Positions 1-9,087 of a DNA stretch of 43,979 bases are shown in pieces. Below the pieces are notes generated by a model. The model saw only the letters and a program-made list of their open reading frames with translations. It had not been told where the DNA came from and ran no database searches. The position numbers and the translations under genes are program-made. Each line of letters begins with the position of its first letter. Position 1 is the first letter of the stretch. Source of the DNA: an uncultured Bacteroidota bacterium (GTDB lineage Bacteria; Bacteroidota; Bacteroidia; Flavobacteriales; Flavobacteriaceae); assembly GCA_902509675.1 (NCBI GenBank), contig CABWYN010000008.1:1-43979 (forward strand), in the 5' to 3' direction.

Positions 1-1761
1 ACTGGTAATTTAATAAATACTACCATTGAGAATATTTCAACACTTGTAAAAAATGAAAATGATTTATTACCGTTAAAACTAGAATCAAATAACACATTAA
101 ATCTGCAAATTGGTAATGATAATGGTAATGTTTTTAAAAATTATTTAAATAAGTATACAAACGTTAGTGTTGTAAAATCTGAAAATATTAATGAAAATGA
201 GCTAGTTAATTTGACAGATAAATATGAGACAATTATTGTTAGTATACACATGAAATCAAATACTCCCTGGGAAAATATGAATAAAAAACTTTCGGCCAAG
301 GATAAAGAAATGCTAAAAATAATTGATAATCATGAAAATAAGATCTTGGTATCTTTCACTAACCCCTATACATTAAATCAGCTAGATCTTAACTCTTACG
401 GGGCAATATTAGTGGCTTATCAAAACAATCCTGAATTTCAAAAAATCACAGCTCAACAGATTTTTGGAGCAAAAACAATAAATGGGGTCTTACCAGTAAC
501 AATTAGCGACTTATATAAATTTGGAAGTGGAATAAACTTAGATAAAATTAATATTTTAAGCTACAGCGATCCTGAAAAAGTAGGTGTTGACAGGTTTAAA
601 CTTTCTAAAATTGACTCTATAGTAGAATACGCGATAGAAAACAGAATGACACCTGGAGCACAGGTTTTGGTTGCCAAGAATTCAAACATTATTTATGAAA
701 AATCCTTCGGTAAATTACGATATAATGAGGGCTTAAAAACAGATAATCAAACAATATATGATTTGGCTTCTTTAACCAAAATTCTTGTAACCACACCTAT
801 TTTAATAAAACTCGTAGACGAAGGTGTAATAAAACTTGAAACAAAAATTAAGGATATAATTCCTAGATATATAGATTCCAATAAGTCCGAAATTACAATA
901 AAAGAACTATTGTCCGGTCATGCTTCTCTTCAGGCGTGGATACCATTTTATAAATTTACGTTGGATGAAAATAATAAACCTTCTCTTGATTATTATTCAT
1001 ATAATAAGACAAAGAATAATAGCTTAAAGGTTGCGCCTAATTTATTTTTAAGATCTGATTATATAGATACTATAAGAAATATAATAAAGGATAGTGATTT
1101 ACTTAAAAAGAAATATAAGTACAGTGATTTATCTTATCTTATAATACAGGAATTTATTGAAAATCATTATGGAAAAAATCTAAACAAGATAATAGATGAT
1201 TTAATGTTTAATAAACTTGGTATTAAATTAGACTACAACCCATCCTTAAAATATTCCACAAAAAATATAGCACCCACTGAAATAGACGAATACTTTAGAT
1301 ACAAGGAAATTAACGGATATGTTCATGATATGGCGGCAGCTATGTTTGGAGGTATTTCAACTCATGCAGGATTATTTGGTGATGCAAATAATGTAGCCAA
1401 AGTAATGCAAATGTTTTTACAAAATGGAAATTATGCTAATCAACAAATTTTAAAATCAGAAACGATAAATTTATTTAACAATTGTTATTATTGTGATGAG
1501 GAAAATAGACGAGGAGTTGGTTTTGACAAACCTCAACTAAAAGAAGACGGTCCAACTTGTGGATGTATTTCGATGGATAGCTTTGGACATTCTGGATGGA
1601 CAGGAACTTTTGCTTGGGCTGACCCTGAGAAAGATATTATTTATATATTTTTATCAAATAGATCATACCCCGATGGTATAACTGCTGGTCAATCTAAACT
1701 TGTTAAAGAAAATATTAGAAGTGAAATACAAAGAGAAATTTATAACTCAATTATAGATTAA
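1..1761 (+). CDS. GH3 C-terminal domain fused to serine beta-lactamase domain (5' partial)
   Basis: The frame is open from base 1, so the start and the GH3 catalytic domain lie upstream of the window. The first 180 or so visible residues resemble the GH3 C-terminal domain (LVKNENDLLPLK near residue 20; AKTINGVLPVTIS closing the domain). From about residue 190 to the end runs a class C beta-lactamase/penicillin-binding (PF00144) domain with S-L-T-K at codon 257 (SxxK nucleophile), Y-S-D near codon 374 and an H-S-G-W-T-G segment near the C-terminus. Bacteroidota carry such fusions of a NagZ-like N-acetylhexosaminidase with a beta-lactamase-like domain; the likely substrate is peptidoglycan or muropeptide material in the periplasm (inference). 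bshA starts one base after its TAA. A TTG at 211 could be mistaken for a start but lies inside the GH3 domain. Confidence 0.9.
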   Translation, partial: TGNLINTTIENISTLVKNENDLLPLKLESNNTLNLQIGNDNGNVFKNYLNKYTNVSVVKSENINENELVNLTDKYETIIVSIHMKSNTPWENMNKKLSAKDKEMLKIIDNHENKILVSFTNPYTLNQLDLNSYGAILVAYQNNPEFQKITAQQIFGAKTINGVLPVTISDLYKFGSGINLDKINILSYSDPEKVGVDRFKLSKIDSIVEYAIENRMTPGAQVLVAKNSNIIYEKSFGKLRYNEGLKTDNQTIYDLASLTKILVTTPILIKLVDEGVIKLETKIKDIIPRYIDSNKSEITIKELLSGHASLQAWIPFYKFTLDENNKPSLDYYSYNKTKNNSLKVAPNLFLRSDYIDTIRNIIKDSDLLKKKYKYSDLSYLIIQEFIENHYGKNLNKIIDDLMFNKLGIKLDYNPSLKYSTKNIAPTEIDEYFRYKEINGYVHDMAAAMFGGISTHAGLFGDANNVAKVMQMFLQNGNYANQQILKSETINLFNNCYYCDEENRRGVGFDKPQLKEDGPTCGCISMDSFGHSGWTGTFAWADPEKDIIYIFLSNRSYPDGITAGQSKLVKENIRSEIQREIYNSIID

Positions 1762-1762
1762 T

Positions 1763-2872
1763 ATGATAATAGGAATTGTTTGCTATCCAACATTTGGCGG
1801 AAGTGGTGTTTTAGCTACCGAATTAGGAATTGAATTATCTAAAAAAGGGCATGAAATACATTTCATTACTTATAATCAACCTGTTAAACTTGAACTTTTT
1901 AATAACAAGGTGCATTTTCATGAAGTAGAAGTGCCAAATTACCCATTATTCCATTACCCTCCTTACGAGCTTGCATTATCCTCAAAATTGGTTGGGATGG
2001 TAAAAAAATATAAAATTGATCTGTTACATGTTCATTATGCTATTCCCCATGCATATGCCGCGTTAATGGCTAAACAAATGCTTAAATCAGAGAAAATCAA
2101 CATTCCAGTTGTTACCACTTTACACGGAACTGATATTACATTGGTTGGGAGCAACCCTTCCTATAAAACCGCCGTTGAGTTTAGTATTAATAACTCTGAT
2201 TATGTTACAGCTGTTTCAGAAAGTCTTAAAAGAGATACTCTTTCATTATTTAGCATTAAAAAAGAAATTGATGTAATACCAAATTTTGTTAATCTTGACA
2301 AATACGTTAATAAATTTTCGAAAAATAACTTACTAAATAGCGAAGACAAAATCATAACCCATGTAAGTAATTTTAGAAAGGTTAAAAGAATAACTGATGT
2401 TTTAGAGATATTCTATGGTATACAAAAAAAAATTCCTTCAAAACTGTTAATGCTTGGCGATGGTCCAGAAAAAAACAAAGCTGAAAAAAAAGCAAAAAAA
2501 TTAGGCATTAAAGAAAAAGTTATATTTTTTGGAAAGAGTAATGAAATAAATAAAATTTTATCATTTAGTGATTTATTCTTACTCCCCTCTGAGATTGAGA
2601 GCTTTGGTTTGTCTGCTTTAGAAGCCATGGCAGCAAATGTTCCTGTTGTTTCTTCAAACACTGGGGGAATACCTGAAGTTAATATTGATAATTTTTCTGG
2701 TAAATTAAGTGATATTGGAAATGTCAATAAAATGATAAACGATTCTGTTTTAATTTTATCAGATAACAAAATTCATAAAAAATTTAAGCAAAACGCCCGA
2801 AAAAGAGCTGAAGAATTTGATATACACAAGATTGTTCCTCTTTATGAAAAAGTTTACAAAAAATTAATTTAA
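1763..2872 (+). CDS. bshA: N-acetyl-alpha-D-glucosaminyl L-malate synthase BshA (bacillithiol synthesis)
   Basis: GT4 glycosyltransferase of 369 aa, the usual BshA length. The N-terminus (GIVCYPTFGGSGVLATELG) is the BshA signature with the glycine-rich nucleotide-sugar loop; HVHYAIPHAYAA and TLHGTDITLVG follow in the N-terminal Rossmann half. The C-terminal half carries LLPSEIESFGLSALEAMA with the E-x7-E motif that holds UDP-GlcNAc. The family transfers GlcNAc from UDP-GlcNAc to L-malate, the first step of bacillithiol synthesis in the cytoplasm. It follows the GH3/beta-lactamase gene by one base and precedes the GH109-like gene by 8 bases, so the three are probably co-transcribed. bshB and bshC are not in the window. 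Confidence 0.95.
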   Translation: MIIGIVCYPTFGGSGVLATELGIELSKKGHEIHFITYNQPVKLELFNNKVHFHEVEVPNYPLFHYPPYELALSSKLVGMVKKYKIDLLHVHYAIPHAYAALMAKQMLKSEKINIPVVTTLHGTDITLVGSNPSYKTAVEFSINNSDYVTAVSESLKRDTLSLFSIKKEIDVIPNFVNLDKYVNKFSKNNLLNSEDKIITHVSNFRKVKRITDVLEIFYGIQKKIPSKLLMLGDGPEKNKAEKKAKKLGIKEKVIFFGKSNEINKILSFSDLFLLPSEIESFGLSALEAMAANVPVVSSNTGGIPEVNIDNFSGKLSDIGNVNKMINDSVLILSDNKIHKKFKQNARKRAEEFDIHKIVPLYEKVYKKLI

Positions 2873-2880
2873 CCCAAATT

Positions 2881-4296
2881 ATGAAAAGAAAAGATTTTTT
2901 AAAATTAAGTTCCGCATCCGCTCTATTATTTGGGTTAAAATCTCACTCTGTAAGCCTATATGAAACCAATAAACCTTATGATTACAAAAAAAACAATTCA
3001 CTATACATGGGTGACTTTTCAGCACCAAAATTAGATGTTGTCAGAGTTGCTTTTATTGGAGTAGGAGCTAGAGGAAGTGGGCATGCTAAGCAAATAGCTG
3101 CTATCGAGGGAACTGAAGTTGTTGGGATTTGTGATTTTTACAATGATTTAGCAGAAAAATCATCTTATATCTGTCAAAAGATTGGAAACGGCAAAAGGCA
3201 TAAAAATATAGCCATTTACTCTGGTAATAAAAATAAATGGAAAGCTATGCTAGAAGAAGTTCAACCAGATGCTGTATTTATCTCAACAAATTGGGATAAT
3301 CATGCCTTAATGGCAATTGAATCAATGAAAAAAAATGCACATGCATTTGTTGAAGTTCCTATGGCTACTAATTTAAAAGATTTATGGGATATAGTTAATA
3401 CTTCCGAAACTACTCAAAAACATTGCATGATGATGGAAAATGTTAACTACGGCAGAGATGAATTGATGTACTTAAATATGTGTAGAAAAGGAGTTATTGG
3501 AGAATTTCTTCATGCTGAGGCTGCTTATATTCATGAGTTAAGGTTTCAAATGAAAGAGGAAGTTAGAGGAACAGGATCATGGAGAACACAACATTATGCA
3601 AAAAGTAAAGGTAATTTGTATCCGACCCATGGACTAGGCCCCGTGGCTCAATATATGAACATAGCTAGAGGTGATGATAATTTTAGCACTTTAATTTCAT
3701 ATTCAACTCCGGCTTTGGGTAGAAAACTATACGCTGAGAAAAACTATGACACTGACCACAAATGGAATAATATTGATTATTTAAATGGAGATATGAATAC
3801 ATCAATTATTAAAACAAAGTTAGGTAGAACAATAATGGTGCAATGGGATGAGACCAGTCCCAGACCTTATTCGAGACACAATTTAATTCAAGGAACAAAG
3901 GGTATTTTAGCTGGTTTTCCAACAAGAGTTGCACTTGAAAACGGAGTAGAAGGTGTTACAAAGGATCACCATTCTTGGGTCCAGGGTAAAGAGTTAAAAT
4001 TATTATATGAAAAGTATGATCATCCGCTTTATAAAAGACTGGATTCATTAATAGAAAAAATGGGAGGAAGAAATCATGTTGGACATGGTGGAATGGATCT
4101 AGTAATGAGATATAGAATAATAGAATGTTTGAGAAACGGAGAACCATTGGATCAAAATGTTTACGAAGGTTGCTTTTGGAGTGCTGTAACGCCGTTAAGC
4201 GCAAACTCGATTAAAAATGGCGGAGAACCACAAAAATTTCCAGATTTCACAAGAGGTAATTGGAAAAAAACGAAACCACTTGAAATTTTAAATTAA
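2881..4296 (+). CDS. Gfo/Idh/MocA-fold protein, GH109-like (exported)
   Basis: 471 aa. The N-terminus (KRKDFLKLSSASALLFGL) looks like a twin-arginine signal with the second arginine replaced by lysine, followed by a short hydrophobic stretch. A Rossmann NAD-binding motif, RVAFIGVGARGSGHA, begins near residue 56. HAFVEVPMATNL and the long run through CMMMENVNYGRDEL near residues 155-195, then PTHGLGPVAQYMNIARGD near residue 250, match the GH109 branch, whose members cleave alpha-N-acetylgalactosaminides by an NAD-dependent oxidation-elimination mechanism. Glycosidase activity on GalNAc is inferred from family only; related proteins act on other sugars. It lies 8 bases after bshA, and its stop is 2 bases from the convergent D-lactate dehydrogenase gene. 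Confidence 0.85.
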   Translation: MKRKDFLKLSSASALLFGLKSHSVSLYETNKPYDYKKNNSLYMGDFSAPKLDVVRVAFIGVGARGSGHAKQIAAIEGTEVVGICDFYNDLAEKSSYICQKIGNGKRHKNIAIYSGNKNKWKAMLEEVQPDAVFISTNWDNHALMAIESMKKNAHAFVEVPMATNLKDLWDIVNTSETTQKHCMMMENVNYGRDELMYLNMCRKGVIGEFLHAEAAYIHELRFQMKEEVRGTGSWRTQHYAKSKGNLYPTHGLGPVAQYMNIARGDDNFSTLISYSTPALGRKLYAEKNYDTDHKWNNIDYLNGDMNTSIIKTKLGRTIMVQWDETSPRPYSRHNLIQGTKGILAGFPTRVALENGVEGVTKDHHSWVQGKELKLLYEKYDHPLYKRLDSLIEKMGGRNHVGHGGMDLVMRYRIIECLRNGEPLDQNVYEGCFWSAVTPLSANSIKNGGEPQKFPDFTRGNWKKTKPLEILN

Positions 4297-4298
4297 TA

Positions 4299-6005
4299 TT
4301 ATTTCCAATCTTTTAATTTACTTGACATCCCTATTCCTGGATTAAATGTATTGGTAGGATCTAGATTCTTGTAAAAATTTATTAATGAAGGTTTCGCCTG
4401 ATACTCATGACCTACATTATGTTCAGCAGGGTATTCTGCACCCCTATTGTTATAACTTTCTAGAATTTCTTTTTTTAACTTTTTAGCGTTTACTCCTTTT
4501 TTTAAAATATAGTTTTGATGTTGGACATGACAAAATAAATGGCCATAATAAAATTTCTTCTCAATTTGCTTGTCAATTATTTCGGGCAATTGCTCAAACC
4601 ATTCTTTTTCATTTCTAGGAAATGCAACATCCAAGGACATCATTTCTCCAACTTCCTTTTTTTTTAGGGTATGATATCTTCCAATTGCACTGGCAGAAAC
4701 AAATCTATGTAGCGATGCTTTTCTTCCTTCATTTGTACTGCATTCAAAGAAATCACCGTCATTTTTTTTTAAAAAAATTTTAAAATATTCTCTTGCCTCA
4801 TCGATTCCTTCATCAGACATTTCAACTATCCAATGATGTTCAAATCTATCCCTAAATTGTTCCATTCTTTCAGGTAGATGATTTGGAAAAATTGATCCAA
4901 TAAACTGCATAATTCTATCTGAAAAATTGTTAGGTAAAAATCTCAACTTATTAGCAATTATATCAACATTTCTTTTAAGTTCGAATAGTGTTGGTAAAAA
5001 ACTTGTACCTAGTTTTTCAATTACAATAAAATTATCCTTGCTATATTTTTTTGCTGCATCGTAACAATCCCTGTGCAAATAATCGCCAAGTGTAGGTAAA
5101 TTTTTGAATTTTGATAGGACATCCCTTCTTATTTGCCAAAACACATCAGGATTATTAGTTCCTAAATAAAAAACTTTATTTTTTTCTGGTTTAGGGTAAG
5201 TGTCTAGTCTAAGGGCAAAAACCACCAATTTACCACTACTACCTGACGCTCCATACAAAAGTCTTTTATCCGAATTATACCTAGCAGGAGTGTCTTCATC
5301 TATTCCTCTGACTATTTCGGAATATTTATCATCTGAGGCTAACTTATCATTATTGATTATGTTTTCCTTCTTATAGTTTTTTGATTGTAAGTTATTCAGT
5401 ATAGTTTCAGGATTATCTCCTAAATCAATACCAAGATCATTCACTAACTCGAGTTTACCTTCTTTATTTAGTTTAGCATACAATGCTAATTCAGTGTAAG
5501 CAGGACCTCTTTTTACCAAAGAGCCACCAGAATTATTACAAACACCACCAACAATTGAGGCGCCTATAGAAGTTGAGCCAATTACAGAGTGAGGTTCCCT
5601 ATTAAAGGGTTTTAATTTTTCTTCTAAATCATATAAAGTACTTCCTGAAAGGGCTATAATCTGTTTGGCATTGTTAATAATATGAATTTCATTTATTCGT
5701 AATGTATTAATAATTACGATTGGCCTATCATAATCATTTCCATAGGGTGTTGAACCACCTGTTAATCCTGTATTAGCTGCCTGCATAATTATAATGAAAT
5801 CATTTGAAACACATAATTCAAGAAGCCTCCATAATTCCGATAAATTGCCAGGCTTTAATATTGCTAAAGCATCACCACGACCAAATCTCCACCCGCTTAT
5901 AAAGGGTTCTTTTTGCCATTTACTAGTAATGACAAACTTTTTCCCAATAACTGATTTAAAATTATCAATATGTGCTGAATATTTTTTCATAGAACCAAAT
6001 AACAT
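4299..6005 (-). CDS. dld: Quinone-dependent D-lactate dehydrogenase (FAD)
   Basis: 568 aa, close to the length of E. coli Dld and colinear with it throughout. Visible landmarks are GRGDALAILKPGNLSELWRL, MQAANTGLTGGSTPYGNDYD and GSTSIGASIVGGVCNNSGGS in the FAD-binding half, DTPARYN in the middle, and the C-terminal membrane-binding half with YYGHLFCHVQHQ and DPTNTFNPGIGM. The family oxidises D-lactate to pyruvate at the inner membrane face and passes electrons to quinone. The ATG at 6005 is followed by a second Met at codon 6 (5990), which could also be the start. It stands alone between the bshA group (convergent) and aroC (divergent, 92-bp gap). No lactate permease or regulator is adjacent, although a carboxylate symporter lies 1.2 kb away. 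Confidence 0.95.
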   Translation of the reverse strand: MLFGSMKKYSAHIDNFKSVIGKKFVITSKWQKEPFISGWRFGRGDALAILKPGNLSELWRLLELCVSNDFIIIMQAANTGLTGGSTPYGNDYDRPIVIINTLRINEIHIINNAKQIIALSGSTLYDLEEKLKPFNREPHSVIGSTSIGASIVGGVCNNSGGSLVKRGPAYTELALYAKLNKEGKLELVNDLGIDLGDNPETILNNLQSKNYKKENIINNDKLASDDKYSEIVRGIDEDTPARYNSDKRLLYGASGSSGKLVVFALRLDTYPKPEKNKVFYLGTNNPDVFWQIRRDVLSKFKNLPTLGDYLHRDCYDAAKKYSKDNFIVIEKLGTSFLPTLFELKRNVDIIANKLRFLPNNFSDRIMQFIGSIFPNHLPERMEQFRDRFEHHWIVEMSDEGIDEAREYFKIFLKKNDGDFFECSTNEGRKASLHRFVSASAIGRYHTLKKKEVGEMMSLDVAFPRNEKEWFEQLPEIIDKQIEKKFYYGHLFCHVQHQNYILKKGVNAKKLKKEILESYNNRGAEYPAEHNVGHEYQAKPSLINFYKNLDPTNTFNPGIGMSSKLKDWK

Positions 6006-6097
6006 ATTTCTAAATTTAAAACCATTATTTTTAAATATTATTAATAATTTTTAGAAGTTATTAATAAACTATATTTTTAAGCTATCATTTCATTTTT

Positions 6098-7159
6098 ATG
6101 AACAATTCATTTGGAAATATTTTTAGATTAACCACTTTTGGTGAATCTCACGGAAAAGCTATAGGGGGAATAATTGATGGATGTCCATCAGGTATCAAAA
6201 TTGATTTCGAATATATTTCAAATGAAATGCGAAGAAGAAAGCCTGGGCAGTCTAAAATAGTTACTCAGAGAAAGGAGGATGACATGGTTGAATTTCTTTC
6301 TGGAATTTTTGATGGAAAAACAACAGGAACACCGATTGGTTTTATAATTAAAAATAAAGATCCTAAAAGTAAAGATTACGATCATTTAAAAGATTCCTTT
6401 AGACCTAGTCACGCTGATTTTGTATATGATAAAAAATACGGCAATAGAGATCATAGGGGAGGTGGAAGAAGTTCTGCCAGAGAAACTGCTTGCAGGGTAG
6501 TTGCAGGCGCTATTGCAAAACAAGTGCTAAGTAAAGTTGATATCTATGCATATACTTCCTCTATCGGAAAAGTTTCGTTAGATGAGGCTTATAGTGTCAA
6601 TAATAAAGAGGATATTGAAAAAACCATTACTAGATGTCCTGATTTGAAAATCTCTGCTAAAATGATTTCAGAGATAAAAAAAGCGAGAAAAAACGGAGAT
6701 ACTCTTGGTGGAATAATAAAGTGCATAATTAAAAATGTTCCGGTTGGTTTGGGAGAACCCATTTTTAATAAACTTCACTCAGAGTTGGGAAGGGCAATGT
6801 TATCTATTAATGCTGTAAAAGGTTTTGAATATGGAAGTGGTTTTAAAGGAACTAAAATGAACGGATCTGAACATAATGATCTTATTCAAAAAGATGAAAC
6901 TACTTTAACCAATCACTCCGGTGGTATCCAAGGAGGAATCAGTAACGGAATGGATATTTATTTCAATGTAGCCTTTAAGCCTGTAGCCACTATAATGCAA
7001 GATCAAGCATCGATAGATACCTCAGGAAAGGAATCTGTAATTAAAGGTAAGGGAAGACATGATCCTTGCGTAGTGCCTAGGGCAGTCCCTATAGTTGAAG
7101 CGATGGCTGCTATGGTGATACTCGATTACTATCTAATAAATAAAACAAAGAAAATATAA
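6098..7159 (+). CDS. aroC: Chorismate synthase
   Basis: 353 aa, full length for AroC. The N-terminus [20 protein letters not shown] is the classic chorismate synthase opening; [35 protein letters not shown] and the C-terminal [18 protein letters not shown] are the other family signatures, covering the FMN- and EPSP-binding residues. It converts 5-enolpyruvylshikimate-3-phosphate to chorismate, the last shared step of the aromatic pathway; aroB of the same pathway lies at 28800. The ATG at 6098 is the only one consistent with the family N-terminus. It is followed after 1 base by the symporter gene, so the two are probably one transcript with ung. Confidence 0.98.
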   Translation: MNNSFGNIFRLTTFGESHGKAIGGIIDGCPSGIKIDFEYISNEMRRRKPGQSKIVTQRKEDDMVEFLSGIFDGKTTGTPIGFIIKNKDPKSKDYDHLKDSFRPSHADFVYDKKYGNRDHRGGGRSSARETACRVVAGAIAKQVLSKVDIYAYTSSIGKVSLDEAYSVNNKEDIEKTITRCPDLKISAKMISEIKKARKNGDTLGGIIKCIIKNVPVGLGEPIFNKLHSELGRAMLSINAVKGFEYGSGFKGTKMNGSEHNDLIQKDETTLTNHSGGIQGGISNGMDIYFNVAFKPVATIMQDQASIDTSGKESVIKGKGRHDPCVVPRAVPIVEAMAAMVILDYYLINKTKKI

Positions 7160-7160
7160 A

Positions 7161-8423
7161 ATGAAAAAAATCCCCTTACATTGGAAAATTATTATAGGCA
7201 TGGTTCTAGGAATATGTGTTGGATTCTTGATGTCAAATTTTGGTCAATTCGGAAAACAATTAGTTTCTAATTGGATTAAGCCTTTTGGGACAATTTTTAT
7301 AAATTCTTTAAAACTTATAGCTATTCCGTTAATTTTAGCTTCCTTAATTAAAGGAATTTCAGATTTAAAAGATATTTCAAAGTTATCAAAAATGGGAGGA
7401 ATTACTATAACCACCTATCTAATCACTACGGTTATTGCTGTAAGCGTTGGATTAGCTATTGTTAACATCATTAAACCCGGAAACACCATTTCAGAAGAAA
7501 CAAGAATTGAATTGCTTAATGCTTATGAAGACGATGCCGATAAAAAAAGAGCCGTTGCAGCAGAAACAAAAAATTCTGGCCCCCTTCAGCCGATCATAGA
7601 TATAGTTCCGTCAAATATAATTAATGCTGCAACTGACAACAAAAACATGCTTCAAATTATTTTCTTTTCAATTTTATTTGGTATTTCTATGATTCTTATA
7701 CCGGAAAAGAAAGCAAAACCTTTAAAAGAGTTTTTTGACTCACTAAATGAAGTGATTTTAAAAATAATTGATCTGATAATGAGTTTTGCGCCATATGGTG
7801 TATTTGCTCTGTTAGCTACACTTATCGTAGAAGCACCCAAATGGGATCTACTAAAAAGCTTGTTGCTCTACTCAATAACGCTACTAACAGGGTTATTTTT
7901 ATTAATCATTATTTACACAATTGCAGTAAAGTTAATACTAAACAAAAGTCCCAATTTCTTTTTTAAAGGAATTTTACCTGCACAATTAGTAGCTTTTTCT
8001 ACCAGTTCTAGTGCCGCGACACTTCCTGTTACAATGGACAGAGTTCATAATAATTTAAATGTAAAAAAAGAGGTGTCAAGTTTTGTTTTACCTATAGGAG
8101 CTACTATTAATATGGATGGTACGGCGGTTTATCAAGCTATAGCGGCTGTATTTATTGCCCAAACATTTGGATTGGATTTGTCTCTAACAGCACAGTTAGG
8201 GATAATAGTAACAGCAACATTAGCTTCAATAGGTGCAGCTGCAGTACCTAGTGCAGGAATTATTGTACTTGTAATTGTTTTAGCCCAAGCAGGAATTCCC
8301 GAGGCTGGATTAGCTCTAATCTTTGCGGTAGATAGACCGCTAGACATGTGTAGAACAGTTGTTAATATCACTGGAGATGCTACTGTTTCCATGATAGTTG
8401 ATAAAATTGTTTCAAAAAAATGA
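7161..8423 (+). CDS. Dicarboxylate/amino acid:cation symporter (DAACS family)
   Basis: 420-aa polytopic inner-membrane transporter. Family signatures are present in order: a serine-rich re-entrant loop STSSSAATLPVTM near residue 280, NMDGTAVYQ near 315, and DRPLDMCRTVVNITGD near 390. The arginine in DMCRT occupies the position that in GltPh and the EAAT proteins holds the substrate side-chain carboxylate, so an acidic substrate (glutamate, aspartate or a C4 dicarboxylate) is favoured; this is inference from the family. Transport is expected to be driven by Na+ or H+. It starts 1 base after aroC and its final codon overlaps the ung start (ATGA, 8420-8423), which indicates translational coupling within one operon. 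Confidence 0.92.
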   Translation: MKKIPLHWKIIIGMVLGICVGFLMSNFGQFGKQLVSNWIKPFGTIFINSLKLIAIPLILASLIKGISDLKDISKLSKMGGITITTYLITTVIAVSVGLAIVNIIKPGNTISEETRIELLNAYEDDADKKRAVAAETKNSGPLQPIIDIVPSNIINAATDNKNMLQIIFFSILFGISMILIPEKKAKPLKEFFDSLNEVILKIIDLIMSFAPYGVFALLATLIVEAPKWDLLKSLLLYSITLLTGLFLLIIIYTIAVKLILNKSPNFFFKGILPAQLVAFSTSSSAATLPVTMDRVHNNLNVKKEVSSFVLPIGATINMDGTAVYQAIAAVFIAQTFGLDLSLTAQLGIIVTATLASIGAAAVPSAGIIVLVIVLAQAGIPEAGLALIFAVDRPLDMCRTVVNITGDATVSMIVDKIVSKK

Positions 8424-9085
8424 ATGTAAAATTAGATGATTCATGGAAAAAACATCTAAATTATCATATAAATTCTGATGGATTTAAAATTCTGATTGAT
8501 TTTGTAAAAACCGAATACAAAAACAATATCTGCTATCCAAAAGAGAGTTTAATTTTTTCAGCCTTAAATAATTGTAAATTTGATAAGGTTAAATTGGTAA
8601 TAATTGGACAAGACCCATACCATAACCCAAATCAAGCCAATGGTCTTGCCTTTTCGGTACCCATGAATATTAAACACCCACCTTCTCTTGTAAATATATT
8701 TAAGGAAATAGAACAAGATTTGAGTATTAAATATCCTCTCAGTGGTGACCTATCACATTGGATAAAACAAGGAGTTCTTTTATTAAATTCCACATTAACG
8801 GTTAGAAAAAATAAACCAGGTAGTCATCAGAACAGAGGATGGGAAAATTTTACCAATGAAGTAATTAAATTGATTTCTGCTAAAAGGAAAAATATCATAT
8901 TCTTGCTTTGGGGTAATTATGCGAAAAAAAAAATTAAACTAATTGATGATAATAAGCACTTAATACTTTGCTCGGGACATCCGTCTCCCCATAGTGCAAA
9001 TAGGGGGTTATGGTTTGGAAACAAACACTTTAGTAAGGCAAATGATTTTCTTGAACTTAACAAACTTGAAAAAATTAATTGGTAA
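8420..9085 (+). CDS. ung: Uracil-DNA glycosylase
   Basis: 221 aa, normal for family 1 UDG. The water-activating motif GQDPYH lies at residues 63-68 (catalytic Asp65), followed by NGLAFSV, and the minor-groove intercalation loop HPSPHSANRG starts at His187, supplying the catalytic histidine. The enzyme removes uracil from DNA in base excision repair. Its ATG overlaps the symporter stop by four bases (ATGA). The TAA at 9083-9085 lies 2 bases from the stop of the convergent nucleoside phosphorylase gene. Confidence 0.98.
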   Translation: MNVKLDDSWKKHLNYHINSDGFKILIDFVKTEYKNNICYPKESLIFSALNNCKFDKVKLVIIGQDPYHNPNQANGLAFSVPMNIKHPPSLVNIFKEIEQDLSIKYPLSGDLSHWIKQGVLLLNSTLTVRKNKPGSHQNRGWENFTNEVIKLISAKRKNIIFLLWGNYAKKKIKLIDDNKHLILCSGHPSPHSANRGLWFGNKHFSKANDFLELNKLEKINW

Positions 9086-9087
9086 TC

